The notes under the pieces are model-generated. The model was not told the DNA's origin and searched no databases. It worked only from the letters and a program-made list of their open reading frames with translations. Shown here in pieces: positions 1 through 8,310 of a stretch of DNA of 64,000 nt. Each line of letters starts with the position of its first letter. Positions within the stretch are counted from its first letter, which is position 1. The position numbers and the translations under genes are program-made. Source of the stretch: Lentzea nigeriaca (GTDB taxonomy: Bacteria; Actinomycetota; Actinomycetes; Mycobacteriales; Pseudonocardiaceae); NCBI RefSeq assembly GCF_016907955.1, contig NZ_JAFBCX010000008.1, positions 296,212-360,211 of the forward strand, read 5' to 3'.

Positions 1-60
1 ACCCTGGCCGCCCTTGTCGTTGTCGTTCGTGTTCGACGGCTGCACGGCGACAAAGGCCAT
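1..60 (-). CDS. small protein downstream of mca (partial, N-terminus only)
   Basis: An open frame on the minus strand starts with ATG at position 60 and runs off the left edge. Its 20 visible residues begin MAFVAVQPSNTND and are polar, rich in Asn, Asp and Gly. In many actinobacteria a short membrane protein follows mca, and this fits that place and direction. No strong ribosome site is visible and the rest of the gene is missing, so the call rests on position and open frame only. Confidence 0.4.
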   Translation of the reverse strand, partial: MAFVAVQPSNTNDNDKGGQG

Positions 61-95
61 CGTGCTGCTGAGGTCGAAGTCTGGGGAGAGCACCC

Positions 96-965
96 CTAGA
101 CCTTAACTCCGGCGAACAGGTCGTTCTCCGGCAGCGTCGAGTCCACCACCGAGCGCACGAGCTCGTACTCCTCGGTCGGCCAGATCTCGCGCTGCAGCTC
201 GCTCGGGATGGCGAACCAGCGGCTCGTCGGGTCGATCTGGGTGGCGTGGGCCTTGAGGGCCTCGTCGCGGACGTCGAAGTAGTCCGCGCACTCGACCTGG
301 GTGGTCACGCGTTCCATCACGTCCGGGCGGTCGGCGTCCCAGTGCGCGAGCCACTCCGTATACGGCGACTCCAGGCCGCGGGCCTCCATGGCCTCGTGGA
401 ACGCCAGGAGCTTGGCGCGGGAGAAGCCGTGCGAGTAGTAGACCTTCTGCACTTCCCACGCCGAGCCCAGCGACGGGTCGAACGCGGGGTCGGCGGCGGC
501 GTCCAGCGCGGCCATCGAGATCTCGTGCGTGCGGATGTGGTCCGGGTGCGGGTAGCCCCCGTTCTCGTCGTAGGTCACGACGACGTGCGGGCGGAAGTCG
601 CGGATCGCCTCCACCAGCGTGGGCACCGACTCCTCCAGCGGCACGAGGGCGAAGCAGCCCTCCGGCAGCGGCGGCTTCGGGTCGCCCTCGGGCAGACCGG
701 AGTCCTTGAAACCCAGCCAGCGGTGCTGGATGCCGAGGATCTTGGCCGCGCGGGCCATCTCCTCGCGGCGGACCTCGATGATGTTCTCGAGCACGTCCGG
801 CTTGTCCATCGCCGGGTTGAGAATGCTGCCCGCGCCACCGTCGGTGCAGGTCACGACCATCACGTCGTGGCCTTCGGCGACGTAGCGGGCCATCGTGGCC
901 GCGCCCTTGCTCGACTCGTCGTCGGGATGTGCGTGCACTGCCATAAGGCGCAGCTTGTCGGCCAT
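96..965 (-). CDS. mca: mycothiol S-conjugate amidase (Mca)
   Basis: A 289-residue zinc amidase of the LmbE/PIG-L family. It cleaves mycothiol S-conjugates to GlcN-inositol and a mercapturic acid, which is then exported; this is thiol-dependent detoxification in the cytoplasm. The metal motif AHPDDE is at residues 12-17 and YPHPDHIRTH, which carries the third ligand, at 138-147. The start was set at the ATG at 965 because an AGGAGG site lies 12 bases upstream, inside the longer open frame that begins at 1004. The long insert after the first motif and the length fit Mca better than the deacetylase MshB. Divergent from the DUF4307 gene, as in mycobacteria. Confidence 0.93.
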   Translation of the reverse strand: MADKLRLMAVHAHPDDESSKGAATMARYVAEGHDVMVVTCTDGGAGSILNPAMDKPDVLENIIEVRREEMARAAKILGIQHRWLGFKDSGLPEGDPKPPLPEGCFALVPLEESVPTLVEAIRDFRPHVVVTYDENGGYPHPDHIRTHEISMAALDAAADPAFDPSLGSAWEVQKVYYSHGFSRAKLLAFHEAMEARGLESPYTEWLAHWDADRPDVMERVTTQVECADYFDVRDEALKAHATQIDPTSRWFAIPSELQREIWPTEEYELVRSVVDSTLPENDLFAGVKV

Positions 966-1061
966 GACCCCCGTGGTCCTCCTGTGTGAACGGTCCTGCG
1001 ACACTCAACAACTGAACGTCGGTCGTCATTGTTCCCCAGCGGGTCAGGAGGGCGCGGGAAA

Positions 1062-1484
1062 GTGTCGCAACGCGCGCTGCCCGAGGGGCGGTATGGCAAC
1101 AGCCGGCGCAAGCCGCTCAACAAGTGGGCTCGGTGGGTGTTACTCGCTGTAGCCGTGGCGGTAGGCGCGGTGGTCGCCTTCGTGGGTTACCGAAATCTCG
1201 GCACAAAGCCCATCGAGGCGAAGCAGACGGCGTTCATCATCCTCGGCGACGACAGCGTGAAGGTCAGTTTCGAGGTTTCCCGAGATCAACCGGAGCGACC
1301 AGCCGTTTGCATCATCCGGGCCCGCGCCAAGGACGGGGACGAAGCAGGCAGACGCGAAGTTCTGGTGCCTCCAGGGAATTCCGTCGTCGTCGAGACAACA
1401 GTTCTCCGCACCTCGAAGCCGCCGGTCACCGGCGAGGTGTTCGGGTGCTCTTACCAGGTTCCCCCCTACTTGTCCACGAGCTAG
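1062..1484 (+). CDS. DUF4307 membrane protein
   Basis: A 140-residue protein with a short cytoplasmic N-terminus carrying the RYG motif typical of DUF4307, one transmembrane segment (about residues 23-45) and an exported domain with two cysteines. The GTG at 1062 was chosen because AGGAGG at 1046-1051 precedes it. The family is found next to mca and greA in actinobacteria (Rv1081c in Mycobacterium); its function is unknown. The conserved neighbourhood is the best support for the call. Confidence 0.8.
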   Translation: MSQRALPEGRYGNSRRKPLNKWARWVLLAVAVAVGAVVAFVGYRNLGTKPIEAKQTAFIILGDDSVKVSFEVSRDQPERPAVCIIRARAKDGDEAGRREVLVPPGNSVVVETTVLRTSKPPVTGEVFGCSYQVPPYLSTS

Positions 1485-1676
1485 CGTCCAAGCGGGTGAT
1501 CTGCGGTTTAAGCGGCGAACTGGGGAACAAATCGCCGTCGCTGAACGTTGTCCACGTGTTACTCTTGAGGCTCAAGCACGGCCCCGGCGCGGGCCGTGTT
1601 TTTCCGTTCCGGGCCACGGCCCGGGAACTATCTGGTGCACACACGTGCGCCGGAGCAAGACGAGGAGTTGGTGACC

Positions 1677-2165
1677 GTGAGCGACACCCAGGTGACCTGG
1701 CTGACCCAGGAGGCCTACGACCGGCTCAAGGCTGAGCTGGACGAACTTATCGCGTACCGCCCGGTCATGGCTGCCGAGATCAACGCCCGCCGCGAGGAGG
1801 GCGACCTGCGCGAGAACGGCGGCTACCACGCGGCTCGCGAGGAGCAGGGCAAGCAGGAGGCGCGCATCCGCCAGCTGCACGAGCTGCTCCAGGCCGCGAA
1901 GGTCGGCGAGGCCCCCACCACCAAGGGTGTCGCAGCGCCGGGCACGGTGCTCACGATCCGTTACGAGGGCGACGACGAGACCGAGACCTTCCTGCTCGCG
2001 ACCCGTGAAGAGGGCGCGCACGGCGAGATGGAGGTCTACTCCCCGTCCTCGCCGCTCGGCAAGGCTCTGAACGGCGCCAAGGACGGCGAGACCGTGGAGT
2101 ACGAGCTGCCCAACGGCAAGCTCCAGAAGGTCACGCTGATCAAGGCTCTGCCGTACGCCGGATAG
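1677..2165 (+). CDS. greA: transcription elongation factor GreA
   Basis: A 162-residue protein that binds the RNA polymerase secondary channel and stimulates cleavage of backtracked transcripts. Visible are the N-terminal antiparallel coiled coil with the acidic-tip sequence GDLRENGGYHAAREEQ (about residues 42-57) and a C-terminal FKBP-like domain ending in SPLGKALNGAKDGETV. The GTG at 1677 has a GAGGAG site at about nine bases; the GTG at 1671 lies too close to it. A strong hairpin follows. Confidence 0.95.
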   Translation: MSDTQVTWLTQEAYDRLKAELDELIAYRPVMAAEINARREEGDLRENGGYHAAREEQGKQEARIRQLHELLQAAKVGEAPTTKGVAAPGTVLTIRYEGDDETETFLLATREEGAHGEMEVYSPSSPLGKALNGAKDGETVEYELPNGKLQKVTLIKALPYAG

Positions 2166-2179
2166 TCGCTGAAGACGTT

Positions 2180-2219
2180 GTGAAGGGGCGGCCACCTACC
2201 GGGGTGGCCGCCCCTTCAC
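2180..2219. terminator. bidirectional terminator between greA and the Lrp gene
   Basis: A perfect 17-bp inverted repeat (arms 2180-2196 and 2203-2219, 6-nt loop) separates two convergent genes. Its G/C-rich core is flanked by GTGAA/TTCAC. The stop codon of the Lrp gene lies inside it. Confidence 0.85.
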
Positions 2220-2705
2220 GCGTTCCAGCAACGGCCGCACCCGTGGTGGCACGGGTGTGGAGAGTGCGATGGACGTCGACAAGCGCCGCACGTGCGGCAC
2301 GTCCACGACATGGTCGACGACGCGCTGCAGGTCCGCGTTCGACCGCGCGACCATCCGCACGAAGAGATCCCCCTGGCCCGTCGTCGCGTGCACCTCGCAC
2401 ACCTCGGGAATCGCGGCCAGCCCTTCACACACCTCCGCACGCCGTCCCTGCGCGATTTCCACGACCGCGAAGGCCGTCAGCCCGTAGCCCATCGCGCCGA
2501 GGTCCAGCGCCGGCGGGAACCCGGTGAGCACGCCGCGTTCGACGAGACGGTCCAGCCGCGCCTGTACCGTGCCGCGCGCGACACCCAGCCGGCGGGAGCA
2601 TTCGAGGACCCCGAGGCGGGGCTCGTCGGTCAACAGCAACAGGAGTCGGGCGTCCAGTTCGTCCACTGGCTGGTCAGAGTGCTCACTCTGCTGATCTGAA
2701 GGCAT
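2196..2705 (-). CDS. Lrp/AsnC-family transcriptional regulator
   Basis: A 169-residue regulator. An AsnC-type helix-turn-helix covers about residues 17-58 (LDARLLLLL...RLGVARGTVQARLDRLVERG) and a RAM ligand-binding domain follows, with GQGDLFVRMVARS near residue 110. It starts 75 bp from, and divergent to, hppD, and related Lrp proteins often control tyrosine catabolism in actinobacteria, so hppD is its likely target. That link is inferred from position. Confidence 0.88.
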   Translation of the reverse strand: MPSDQQSEHSDQPVDELDARLLLLLTDEPRLGVLECSRRLGVARGTVQARLDRLVERGVLTGFPPALDLGAMGYGLTAFAVVEIAQGRRAEVCEGLAAIPEVCEVHATTGQGDLFVRMVARSNADLQRVVDHVVDVPHVRRLSTSIALSTPVPPRVRPLLERVKGRPPR

Positions 2706-2725
2706 AGATCACTATACAAATTGCC

Positions 2726-2739
2726 CAGCGAAATCGCTG
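2726..2739. promoter_or_regulatory. candidate Lrp operator upstream of hppD
   Basis: A perfect 6-bp inverted repeat with a 2-nt spacer (CAGCGA-AA-TCGCTG) lies in the AT-rich 74-bp gap between the divergent Lrp gene and hppD. Its place suggests an operator. There is only one copy, so support is modest. Confidence 0.35.
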
Positions 2740-2779
2740 ACTGTTGCTCACCCTGTTGGGTCGACTCATGCTGTGAGGC

Positions 2780-3961
2780 ATGACGCAGCAGCTTGACGAC
2801 GTGAGCTACGACCAGCTCCGGCAGCTCGTGGGGTTGGTCGACTACGACGCAACCAAGGACCCCTTCCCCGTGCGCGCCATGGACGCCGTGGTGTTCGTCG
2901 CGGGCAACGCCACGCAGACCGCCTGGCTCTACCAGGTGGCGTTCGGCATGGAGCTCGTGGCCTACGCGGGCCCCGAGACCGGCCAGCGCTCCCACAAGTC
3001 GTTCGTGCTGAAGTCGGGCTCGGCCCGCTTCGTGATCCACGGCGGCGTCAAGCCCGACTCCGAGCTCCTCGACCACCACCGCCGCCACGGCGACGGCGTG
3101 GTCGACCTCGCGCTGGAGGTCGGCGACGTCGACCAGTGCATCGCGCACGCCCGCAAGCAGGGCGCGACCGTGCTGGAGGAGCCGCACGACATCTCCGACG
3201 AGCACGGCACCGTCCGTCTCGCGGCCATCGCCACGTACGGCGAGACCCGCCACACTCTGGTGGACCGCAGCAAGTACAACGGCCCCTACCTGCCCGGATA
3301 CGTCGCGCGGACGTCCACGGTCAAGCGACCGGAGGGTGCGCCGAAGCGCCTCTTCCAGGCCGTCGACCACTGCGTCGGCAACGTCGAGCTCGGCAAGATG
3401 GACTACTGGGTCGAGTGGTACAACCGCGTCATGGGCTTCGTGAACATGGCGGAGTTCATCGGCGACGACATCGCCACCGACTACTCGGCGCTGATGTCCA
3501 AGGTCGTCTCCAACGGCAACCATCGGGTCAAGTTCCCGCTGAACGAGCCGGCGATCGCGAAGAAGAAGTCGCAGATCGACGAGTACCTGGAGTTCTACGA
3601 GGGCGCCGGCGTGCAGCACATCGCGCTGGCGACCAACGACATCATCCGCACGGTCACCGCCATGCGCGACGCCGGTGTCGAGTTCCTCGAGACCCCGGAC
3701 ACCTACTACGACGACCCGGAGCTGCGGGCCCGGATCGGCGAGGTCCGCGTGCCGATCGAGGTGCTCAAGGAGCACCGCATCCTGGTCGACCGAGACGAGG
3801 ACGGCTACCTGCTGCAGATCTTCACCAAGCCGATCGGCGACCGCCCGACCGTCTTCTACGAGCTGATCGAGCGGCACGGCTCGCTGGGCTTCGGCAAGGG
3901 CAACTTCAAGGCCCTTTTCGAGGCGATCGAGCGGGAGCAGGAGCGACGCGGCAACCTCTGA
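2780..3961 (+). CDS. hppD: 4-hydroxyphenylpyruvate dioxygenase
   Basis: A 393-residue non-heme Fe(II) dioxygenase that turns 4-hydroxyphenylpyruvate into homogentisate in tyrosine breakdown. It has two vicinal-oxygen-chelate domains. The iron triad is visible as His197 (QAVDHCVGNV), His280 (GVQHIALATNDI) and Glu361 (VFYELIER), and the C-terminal GSLGFGKGNFKALFEAIE helix that gates the active site is present. Length matches the family. Hydroxymandelate synthase is a close relative, but the length and tail favour HPPD. Confidence 0.95.
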   Translation: MTQQLDDVSYDQLRQLVGLVDYDATKDPFPVRAMDAVVFVAGNATQTAWLYQVAFGMELVAYAGPETGQRSHKSFVLKSGSARFVIHGGVKPDSELLDHHRRHGDGVVDLALEVGDVDQCIAHARKQGATVLEEPHDISDEHGTVRLAAIATYGETRHTLVDRSKYNGPYLPGYVARTSTVKRPEGAPKRLFQAVDHCVGNVELGKMDYWVEWYNRVMGFVNMAEFIGDDIATDYSALMSKVVSNGNHRVKFPLNEPAIAKKKSQIDEYLEFYEGAGVQHIALATNDIIRTVTAMRDAGVEFLETPDTYYDDPELRARIGEVRVPIEVLKEHRILVDRDEDGYLLQIFTKPIGDRPTVFYELIERHGSLGFGKGNFKALFEAIEREQERRGNL

Positions 3962-4015
3962 TGGCGTTCCCCCGGTAAGGTGCTTTACGGGGGATACACA
4001 TCGTGGGGAGGTGGC

Positions 4016-4261
4016 ATGGCACTCGTACGACGCGTGGCCGCGGTGATTCCGCTGGTCGGAGCCGTGACCACGGCTGCGGCACTGACCGGCGCGGCGTTCT
4101 TGACAGTGGCTCACGCCGGCTGCGACGAGGCCGGCCGCTTCGTCAAAACGGGCGGGTCGATCGAGTTCGTCGGCGGCTGTGTCAACGGCGCCGACCTTCC
4201 GGCGGCGCCCACAGCCGAGGTCGAGAACGTCGACAGGTTCGGCGGCTCCAAGAAGCCCTAG
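4016..4261 (+). CDS. small secreted protein of unknown function
   Basis: An 81-residue protein starting at the ATG at 4016, preceded by GGGGAGG. It has a Sec-type signal peptide (basic start, hydrophobic core to about residue 30, AHA site) and a mature part of about 50 residues with two cysteines (GCDEAG, GGCVNG) that could form a disulfide. I do not recognise the family. A 22-bp hairpin follows at once. Confidence 0.6.
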   Translation: MALVRRVAAVIPLVGAVTTAAALTGAAFLTVAHAGCDEAGRFVKTGGSIEFVGGCVNGADLPAAPTAEVENVDRFGGSKKP

Positions 4262-4268
4262 GCCAGAT

Positions 4269-4318
4269 CGATGAAGGGAACCTTCCTCCACTGAGCTGGA
4301 GGAAGGTTCCCTTCATCG
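4269..4318. terminator. bidirectional terminator, 22-bp perfect stem
   Basis: Arms 4269-4290 and 4297-4318 are perfectly complementary around a 6-nt loop. It lies between the plus-strand secreted protein and the minus-strand metB, so it can serve both. Confidence 0.88.
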
Positions 4319-4333
4319 TGCCGGTCGCGTTTG

Positions 4334-5479
4334 TCAGCCCAGGGCTTCGAGCAGGTCGGCCACCAGGTCGTCACCCGACTCGATGCCCACCGACACGCGC
4401 ACCAGGTCCGCCGGGACCTCCAGCATCGAGCCCGCGGTCGACGCGTGCGTCATCTTCCCTGGGTGCTCGATCAGCGACTCGACGCCACCGAGCGACTCGG
4501 CCAGCGTGAACAGCTTGGTCCGCGCGCACACCTCGAGCGCGGCCTCCTCGCCGCCGTCGACGATGAACGACACCATGCCGCCGAACCGGCGCATCTGCTT
4601 GGCCGCCACCTCGTGGTTCGGGTGCGACTCCAGGCCGGGGTACAGCACCTTGCGCACCTTCGGGTGCCGCACCAGGGCCTCGGCGACGAGCTCGGCGTTG
4701 TCCGAGTGCTTCTCCATGCGCAGCTCGAGGGTCTTGAGGCCGCGCAACGTCAGGAACGCGTCGAACGGGCCGGGCACCGCGCCCGCGCCGTTCTGCAGGA
4801 AGCCGAACGCCGCGTCGATCTCCTCGTCGGAGGTGATCAGCGCGCCGCCCACCACGTCGGAGTGGCCGCCGACGTACTTGGTGGTCGAGTGCAGCACCAC
4901 GTCGGCGCCGAGCTCCAGCGGCGTCTGCAGCGCGGGCGAGGCGAAGGTGTTGTCCACCACGAACTTGGCGCCCGCGGCGTGCGCGACCTCGGCGATCGCG
5001 GCGATGTCACCGATGTTCAGCAGCGGGTTGGTGGGCGTCTCGATCCACACCAGCTTGGTCTCGGGACGCACCGCGGCGCGGATCGCGTCGATGTCCGTGA
5101 CCGGCGCCGGCGAGTGGGTGACGCCCCACTGCGAGAAGACCTTGTCGATCAGCCGGAACGTGCCGCCGTACGCGTCGTTCGGGATGACGATGTGGTCGCC
5201 GGGCTTGAGGAACGTGCGCAGCGCGGCGTCGGTCGCGCCCATGCCCGAGGCGAACGCGCGGCCGAAGCGGCCCCGTTCGAGCGAGGCGAGGGCCGTCTCC
5301 AGCGCGCGGCGGGTCGGGTTGCCGGTGCGCGAGTACTCGAAGCCCTGACGCAGCCCGCCCACGCCGTCCTGCGCGTAGGTCGACGTCGCGTAGATGGGCA
5401 CGTTCACCGCACCCGTGGTCGGGTCCGGGTCCTGACCGGCGTGGATCGCCCTGGTCGCGAAGCCGTAAGGGGTGCTCAT
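4334..5479 (-). CDS. metB: cystathionine gamma-synthase
   Basis: A 381-residue PLP enzyme of the Cys/Met metabolism family. It joins an activated homoserine to cysteine to make cystathionine in methionine synthesis. The PLP lysine is Lys201 in HSTTKYVGGHSD; the SRTGNPTR phosphate/substrate loop is at about residues 50-57 and SLGGVESLIEHPG near the C-terminus. The start is the ATG at 5479; longer in-frame extensions run into a terminator and are not plausible. No clear ribosome site is visible, so it may be leaderless. With cbs nearby, it could also act as a gamma-lyase; sequence alone does not decide. Confidence 0.92.
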   Translation of the reverse strand: MSTPYGFATRAIHAGQDPDPTTGAVNVPIYATSTYAQDGVGGLRQGFEYSRTGNPTRRALETALASLERGRFGRAFASGMGATDAALRTFLKPGDHIVIPNDAYGGTFRLIDKVFSQWGVTHSPAPVTDIDAIRAAVRPETKLVWIETPTNPLLNIGDIAAIAEVAHAAGAKFVVDNTFASPALQTPLELGADVVLHSTTKYVGGHSDVVGGALITSDEEIDAAFGFLQNGAGAVPGPFDAFLTLRGLKTLELRMEKHSDNAELVAEALVRHPKVRKVLYPGLESHPNHEVAAKQMRRFGGMVSFIVDGGEEAALEVCARTKLFTLAESLGGVESLIEHPGKMTHASTAGSMLEVPADLVRVSVGIESGDDLVADLLEALG

Positions 5480-5567
5480 CACCCAAGGGTACTCACCCGT
5501 CTGGCGGTCGACGGCACGAGTCCAGCCGATGAAACGAGCGAAGCTCGAAGAGACCGCCTGGCAAACG

Positions 5568-5614
5568 ATGAACGGCGCTTTTGCCCACCTGAGGTGGGCA
5601 AAAGCGCCGTTCAT
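5568..5614 (-). terminator. terminator downstream of the RDD gene
   Basis: A near-perfect palindrome (arms 5568-5590 and 5592-5614, 23 bp each) with an AAAAGCGCC core and a central CCTGAGG. It lies just after the stop of the minus-strand RDD gene and about 90 bp upstream of metB. Confidence 0.8.
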
Positions 5615-5630
5615 GATGTGCTGCTGGGGA

Positions 5631-6731
5631 CTACCAGCCCTGCTGCTGGCCGTAGCCCTGCTGCGGCGGCTGGCCGTAGCCACCCGGCTGCTGCTGGGGG
5701 TAGCCACCGGTCTGCGGCTGGCCGTAACCCGACTGCTGCGGCTGGCCGTAACCGCCGGTGCCGGGGTAGCCACCGGTCTCCGGCCAGTTGATCACGACGG
5801 TGCCGACGATCTTGTCCGAGTAGGTCTCGTTCTTCGGCTTGTTCCACAGCGGCGACAGGTAGTTGATCAGCGAACCGATGCCGCACGCCAGACCGAAGGC
5901 GTAGTTGATCAGCAGGCGGAGGAACGCCACGCCACCACCGGGCGGCTGCTGCGTCTCCTCCTTGATCAGCTTGATCTTGGCGACCTTCTTGCCGATCGAC
6001 TGACCCGTCGAACCCTGGCGGATCACGGAGTTCCAGATGTAGAACCCGATGAGGCCACCCCAGCCGACGAGGACGCCGACCAGGCCGAGGATGCCGGCGG
6101 CGTCAGCGGAGCCCGCCGAGCTGGCGATCAGGCCGACCGCGAAGAAGACGATGTACGCCACGACGGTCGGCGCCGCGTAGTCGATCAGACCCGCGACGAA
6201 GCGCGAGCCCCACTCGGCGTAACCGGTGGGGGGCGGCGGCGCCATGCCGGGCATCCCGTAGCCGGGCTGACCGTACGGCTGCTGCGGCTGGCCGTACGGG
6301 TTCGACTGCGGAGCACCGTACGGCTGCTGCGGCTGACCGTAGGCCTGCTGCTGCGGCTGGCCGTACGGGTTGGACTGCGGAGCGCCGTAGGGCTGCTGCT
6401 GCGGAGCGCCGTAGGCCGGCGGCTGCGGGGCACCGTACGGGGGCGGCGGCTGGGCGGGGAACCCGCCAGAGCCGGGTCCCTGTGCCGGGAAGCCACCGGA
6501 GCCGGAGGCTGCATGCGGTACCTGGCCGGGGCTGACGACCTGGGTGGCGTCCGCGTTCGGCTGCGGTGCGGCAGGAGTCTGACCAGGCGAGACGACCTGC
6601 GTCGCGTCCGGGTTCGGGTTCGCCGCGGAGGGCTGCCCACCCCCTGGGACGATCTGCGTCGCGTCCGCGTTGGGCTGCTCCTGGTGCGGCTGACCGCCGA
6701 ACTGGTTTCCTGGCGGCTGCGGAGCGTTCAT
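5631..6731 (-). CDS. RDD-family membrane protein with low-complexity Pro/Gln/Tyr N-terminus
   Basis: A 366-residue protein. The first 190 residues or so are low complexity: repeated ADATQVVSPGQ units, then many QPYGAPQ / NPYGQPQQ units. The RDD domain follows (EWGSRFVAGLIDYAAPTVVA, three to four membrane helices, QGSTGQSIGKKVAKIKLI), and a second QPQQSGYGQPQ tract ends the protein. RDD proteins are often linked to ion or drug traffic, but the role here is unknown. The start is the ATG at 6731. The ADATQVV repeats resemble FHA-binding phospho-threonine tracts of actinobacteria; that is inference. Confidence 0.8.
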   Translation of the reverse strand: MNAPQPPGNQFGGQPHQEQPNADATQIVPGGGQPSAANPNPDATQVVSPGQTPAAPQPNADATQVVSPGQVPHAASGSGGFPAQGPGSGGFPAQPPPPYGAPQPPAYGAPQQQPYGAPQSNPYGQPQQQAYGQPQQPYGAPQSNPYGQPQQPYGQPGYGMPGMAPPPPTGYAEWGSRFVAGLIDYAAPTVVAYIVFFAVGLIASSAGSADAAGILGLVGVLVGWGGLIGFYIWNSVIRQGSTGQSIGKKVAKIKLIKEETQQPPGGGVAFLRLLINYAFGLACGIGSLINYLSPLWNKPKNETYSDKIVGTVVINWPETGGYPGTGGYGQPQQSGYGQPQTGGYPQQQPGGYGQPPQQGYGQQQGW

Positions 6732-6820
6732 CCGGTTTCCAACCCCCTTGGCTGGGCCGTGTGTGAGTAAGACTTGGTTGATCTGGGGCGTCACGCTATC
6801 GGACGCACCCGCTTCTACGC

Positions 6821-8191
6821 TCAGCGACCAGCCAAGAACCCCAGAATGTCCTGTCGAGTGACCACTCCGGCGGGCTTTCCGTCCTCCAGCACGAGCGCGC
6901 CGTCGGCACTCGACAGCGCGTTCATCGCGACACCGACGGGTTCGCCGGCGCCGAGCGTGGGCAGCGGCGCGCCCATGTGCTTGTCGAGGCGGTCCGACAG
7001 CTGCGCCTTACCCGTGAACAGCGCGTCGAGCAGGTCGCGCTCGTTGACGGCACCGGCGACCTCGGCGGCCATGACCGGCGGCTCGGCGTTGACGACCGGC
7101 ATCTGCGAGACGCCGAACTCGCGCAGGATCGCGACCGCGTCACCCACGGTCTCGTTCGGGTGCGCGTGGACGAGGTCGGGGAGCTTGCCGCCCTTGCGGC
7201 GCAGCACGTCGCCGACCGTCGCGCCGGTCGAGTCCGGCGGGAGGAAGCCGTAGGAGGCCATCCAGCGGTCGTTGAAGACCTTCGACAGGTAGCCGCGGCC
7301 ACCGTCCGGGAGCAGCACGACGACGACCGCGTCCTCCGGCAGGTCCTTCGCGACGCGCAGCGCGGCCGCGGCGGCCATGCCGCACGAACCGCCGACGAGC
7401 AGGCCTTCCTCACGGGCGAGGCGGCGGGTGATGTCGAACGAGTCCGCGTCGGAGACCTCGACGATCTGGTCGCAGATGGTCTTGTCGTAGGTCTCCGGCC
7501 AGAAGTCCTCGCCGACGCCCTCGACCAGGTACGGACGGCCGTGGCCGCCGGAGTACACCGAGCCCTCCGGGTCCGCGCCGATGATCTGCACGGCGCCGTC
7601 GGAGACCTCCTTGAGGTAGCGGCCGGTGCCGGAGATCGTGCCGCCGGTGCCGACGCCCGCGACGAAGTGCGTGATCCGGCCGTCGGTCTGGCGCCAGATC
7701 TCGGGGCCGGTCTGGTGGTAGTGGCTCGCCGGGTTCTCCGGGTTCGCGTACTGGTTGGGCTTCCACGCGCCGGGGATCTCGCGGACCAGGCGGTCGGAGA
7801 CGTTGTAGTAGGAGTCCGGGTGCTCCGGCGCGACGGCGGTCGGGCACACCACGACCTCGGCGCCGTAGGCCTTCAGGACGTTGCGCTTGTCCTCGCTGAC
7901 CTTGTCCGGGCAGACGAAGACGCACTTGTAGCCCTTGCGCTGGGCGACCAGCGCGAGCCCGACGCCGGTGTTGCCCGAGGTCGGCTCGACGATCGTGCCG
8001 CCGGGCTGCAGCTCACCCGAGCGCTCGGCCGCCTCGACCATCCGCAGCGCGATGCGGTCCTTCACGCTGCCGCCGGGGTTCAGGTACTCGACCTTGGCCA
8101 GCACCGTGGCCTTGATCCCCGAGGTCAAGGAGTTGAGCTTCACCAGCGGCGTGTTGCCGACCAGATCGACGACGTGCTCGACGTACTCCAC
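6821..8191 (-). CDS. cbs: cystathionine beta-synthase
   Basis: A 456-residue PLP enzyme that condenses serine with homocysteine to give cystathionine (reverse transsulfuration). The PLP lysine is Lys44 in PGGSVKDRIALRM; the PTSGNTGVG loop (about 69-77) and GTGGTISGTGRYLK (about 180-193) mark the fold-type II core. Two CBS domains fill about residues 340-456 and may sense adenosyl ligands. It starts with GTG at 8191 and has GGGGAG upstream. The CBS pair sets it apart from cysteine synthase. Confidence 0.93.
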   Translation of the reverse strand: MEYVEHVVDLVGNTPLVKLNSLTSGIKATVLAKVEYLNPGGSVKDRIALRMVEAAERSGELQPGGTIVEPTSGNTGVGLALVAQRKGYKCVFVCPDKVSEDKRNVLKAYGAEVVVCPTAVAPEHPDSYYNVSDRLVREIPGAWKPNQYANPENPASHYHQTGPEIWRQTDGRITHFVAGVGTGGTISGTGRYLKEVSDGAVQIIGADPEGSVYSGGHGRPYLVEGVGEDFWPETYDKTICDQIVEVSDADSFDITRRLAREEGLLVGGSCGMAAAAALRVAKDLPEDAVVVVLLPDGGRGYLSKVFNDRWMASYGFLPPDSTGATVGDVLRRKGGKLPDLVHAHPNETVGDAVAILREFGVSQMPVVNAEPPVMAAEVAGAVNERDLLDALFTGKAQLSDRLDKHMGAPLPTLGAGEPVGVAMNALSSADGALVLEDGKPAGVVTRQDILGFLAGR

Positions 8192-8310
8192 CGGTATCTA
8201 CTCCCCTGCTCCCACTCTCCGAGATAGCGAAACGAAGCCTAGCTCTAGTGGCGGCGGAGGTTAATTCGAACGGCGCTGCCGACGATTCCTCTGGAAAGGG
8301 GGTGTTGCGG

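Noticed and set aside
2630..4291. A 553-codon open frame on the minus strand over hppD
   Set aside because: It is the mirror of hppD, which has all family residues; the antisense protein is Val/Asp/Gly-rich without motifs. High G+C keeps such frames open.
5640..6700. Tandem DNA repeats in the RDD gene as a mobile or regulatory repeat
   Set aside because: They keep the reading frame and code the Pro/Gln/Tyr-rich N- and C-termini common in actinobacterial membrane proteins.
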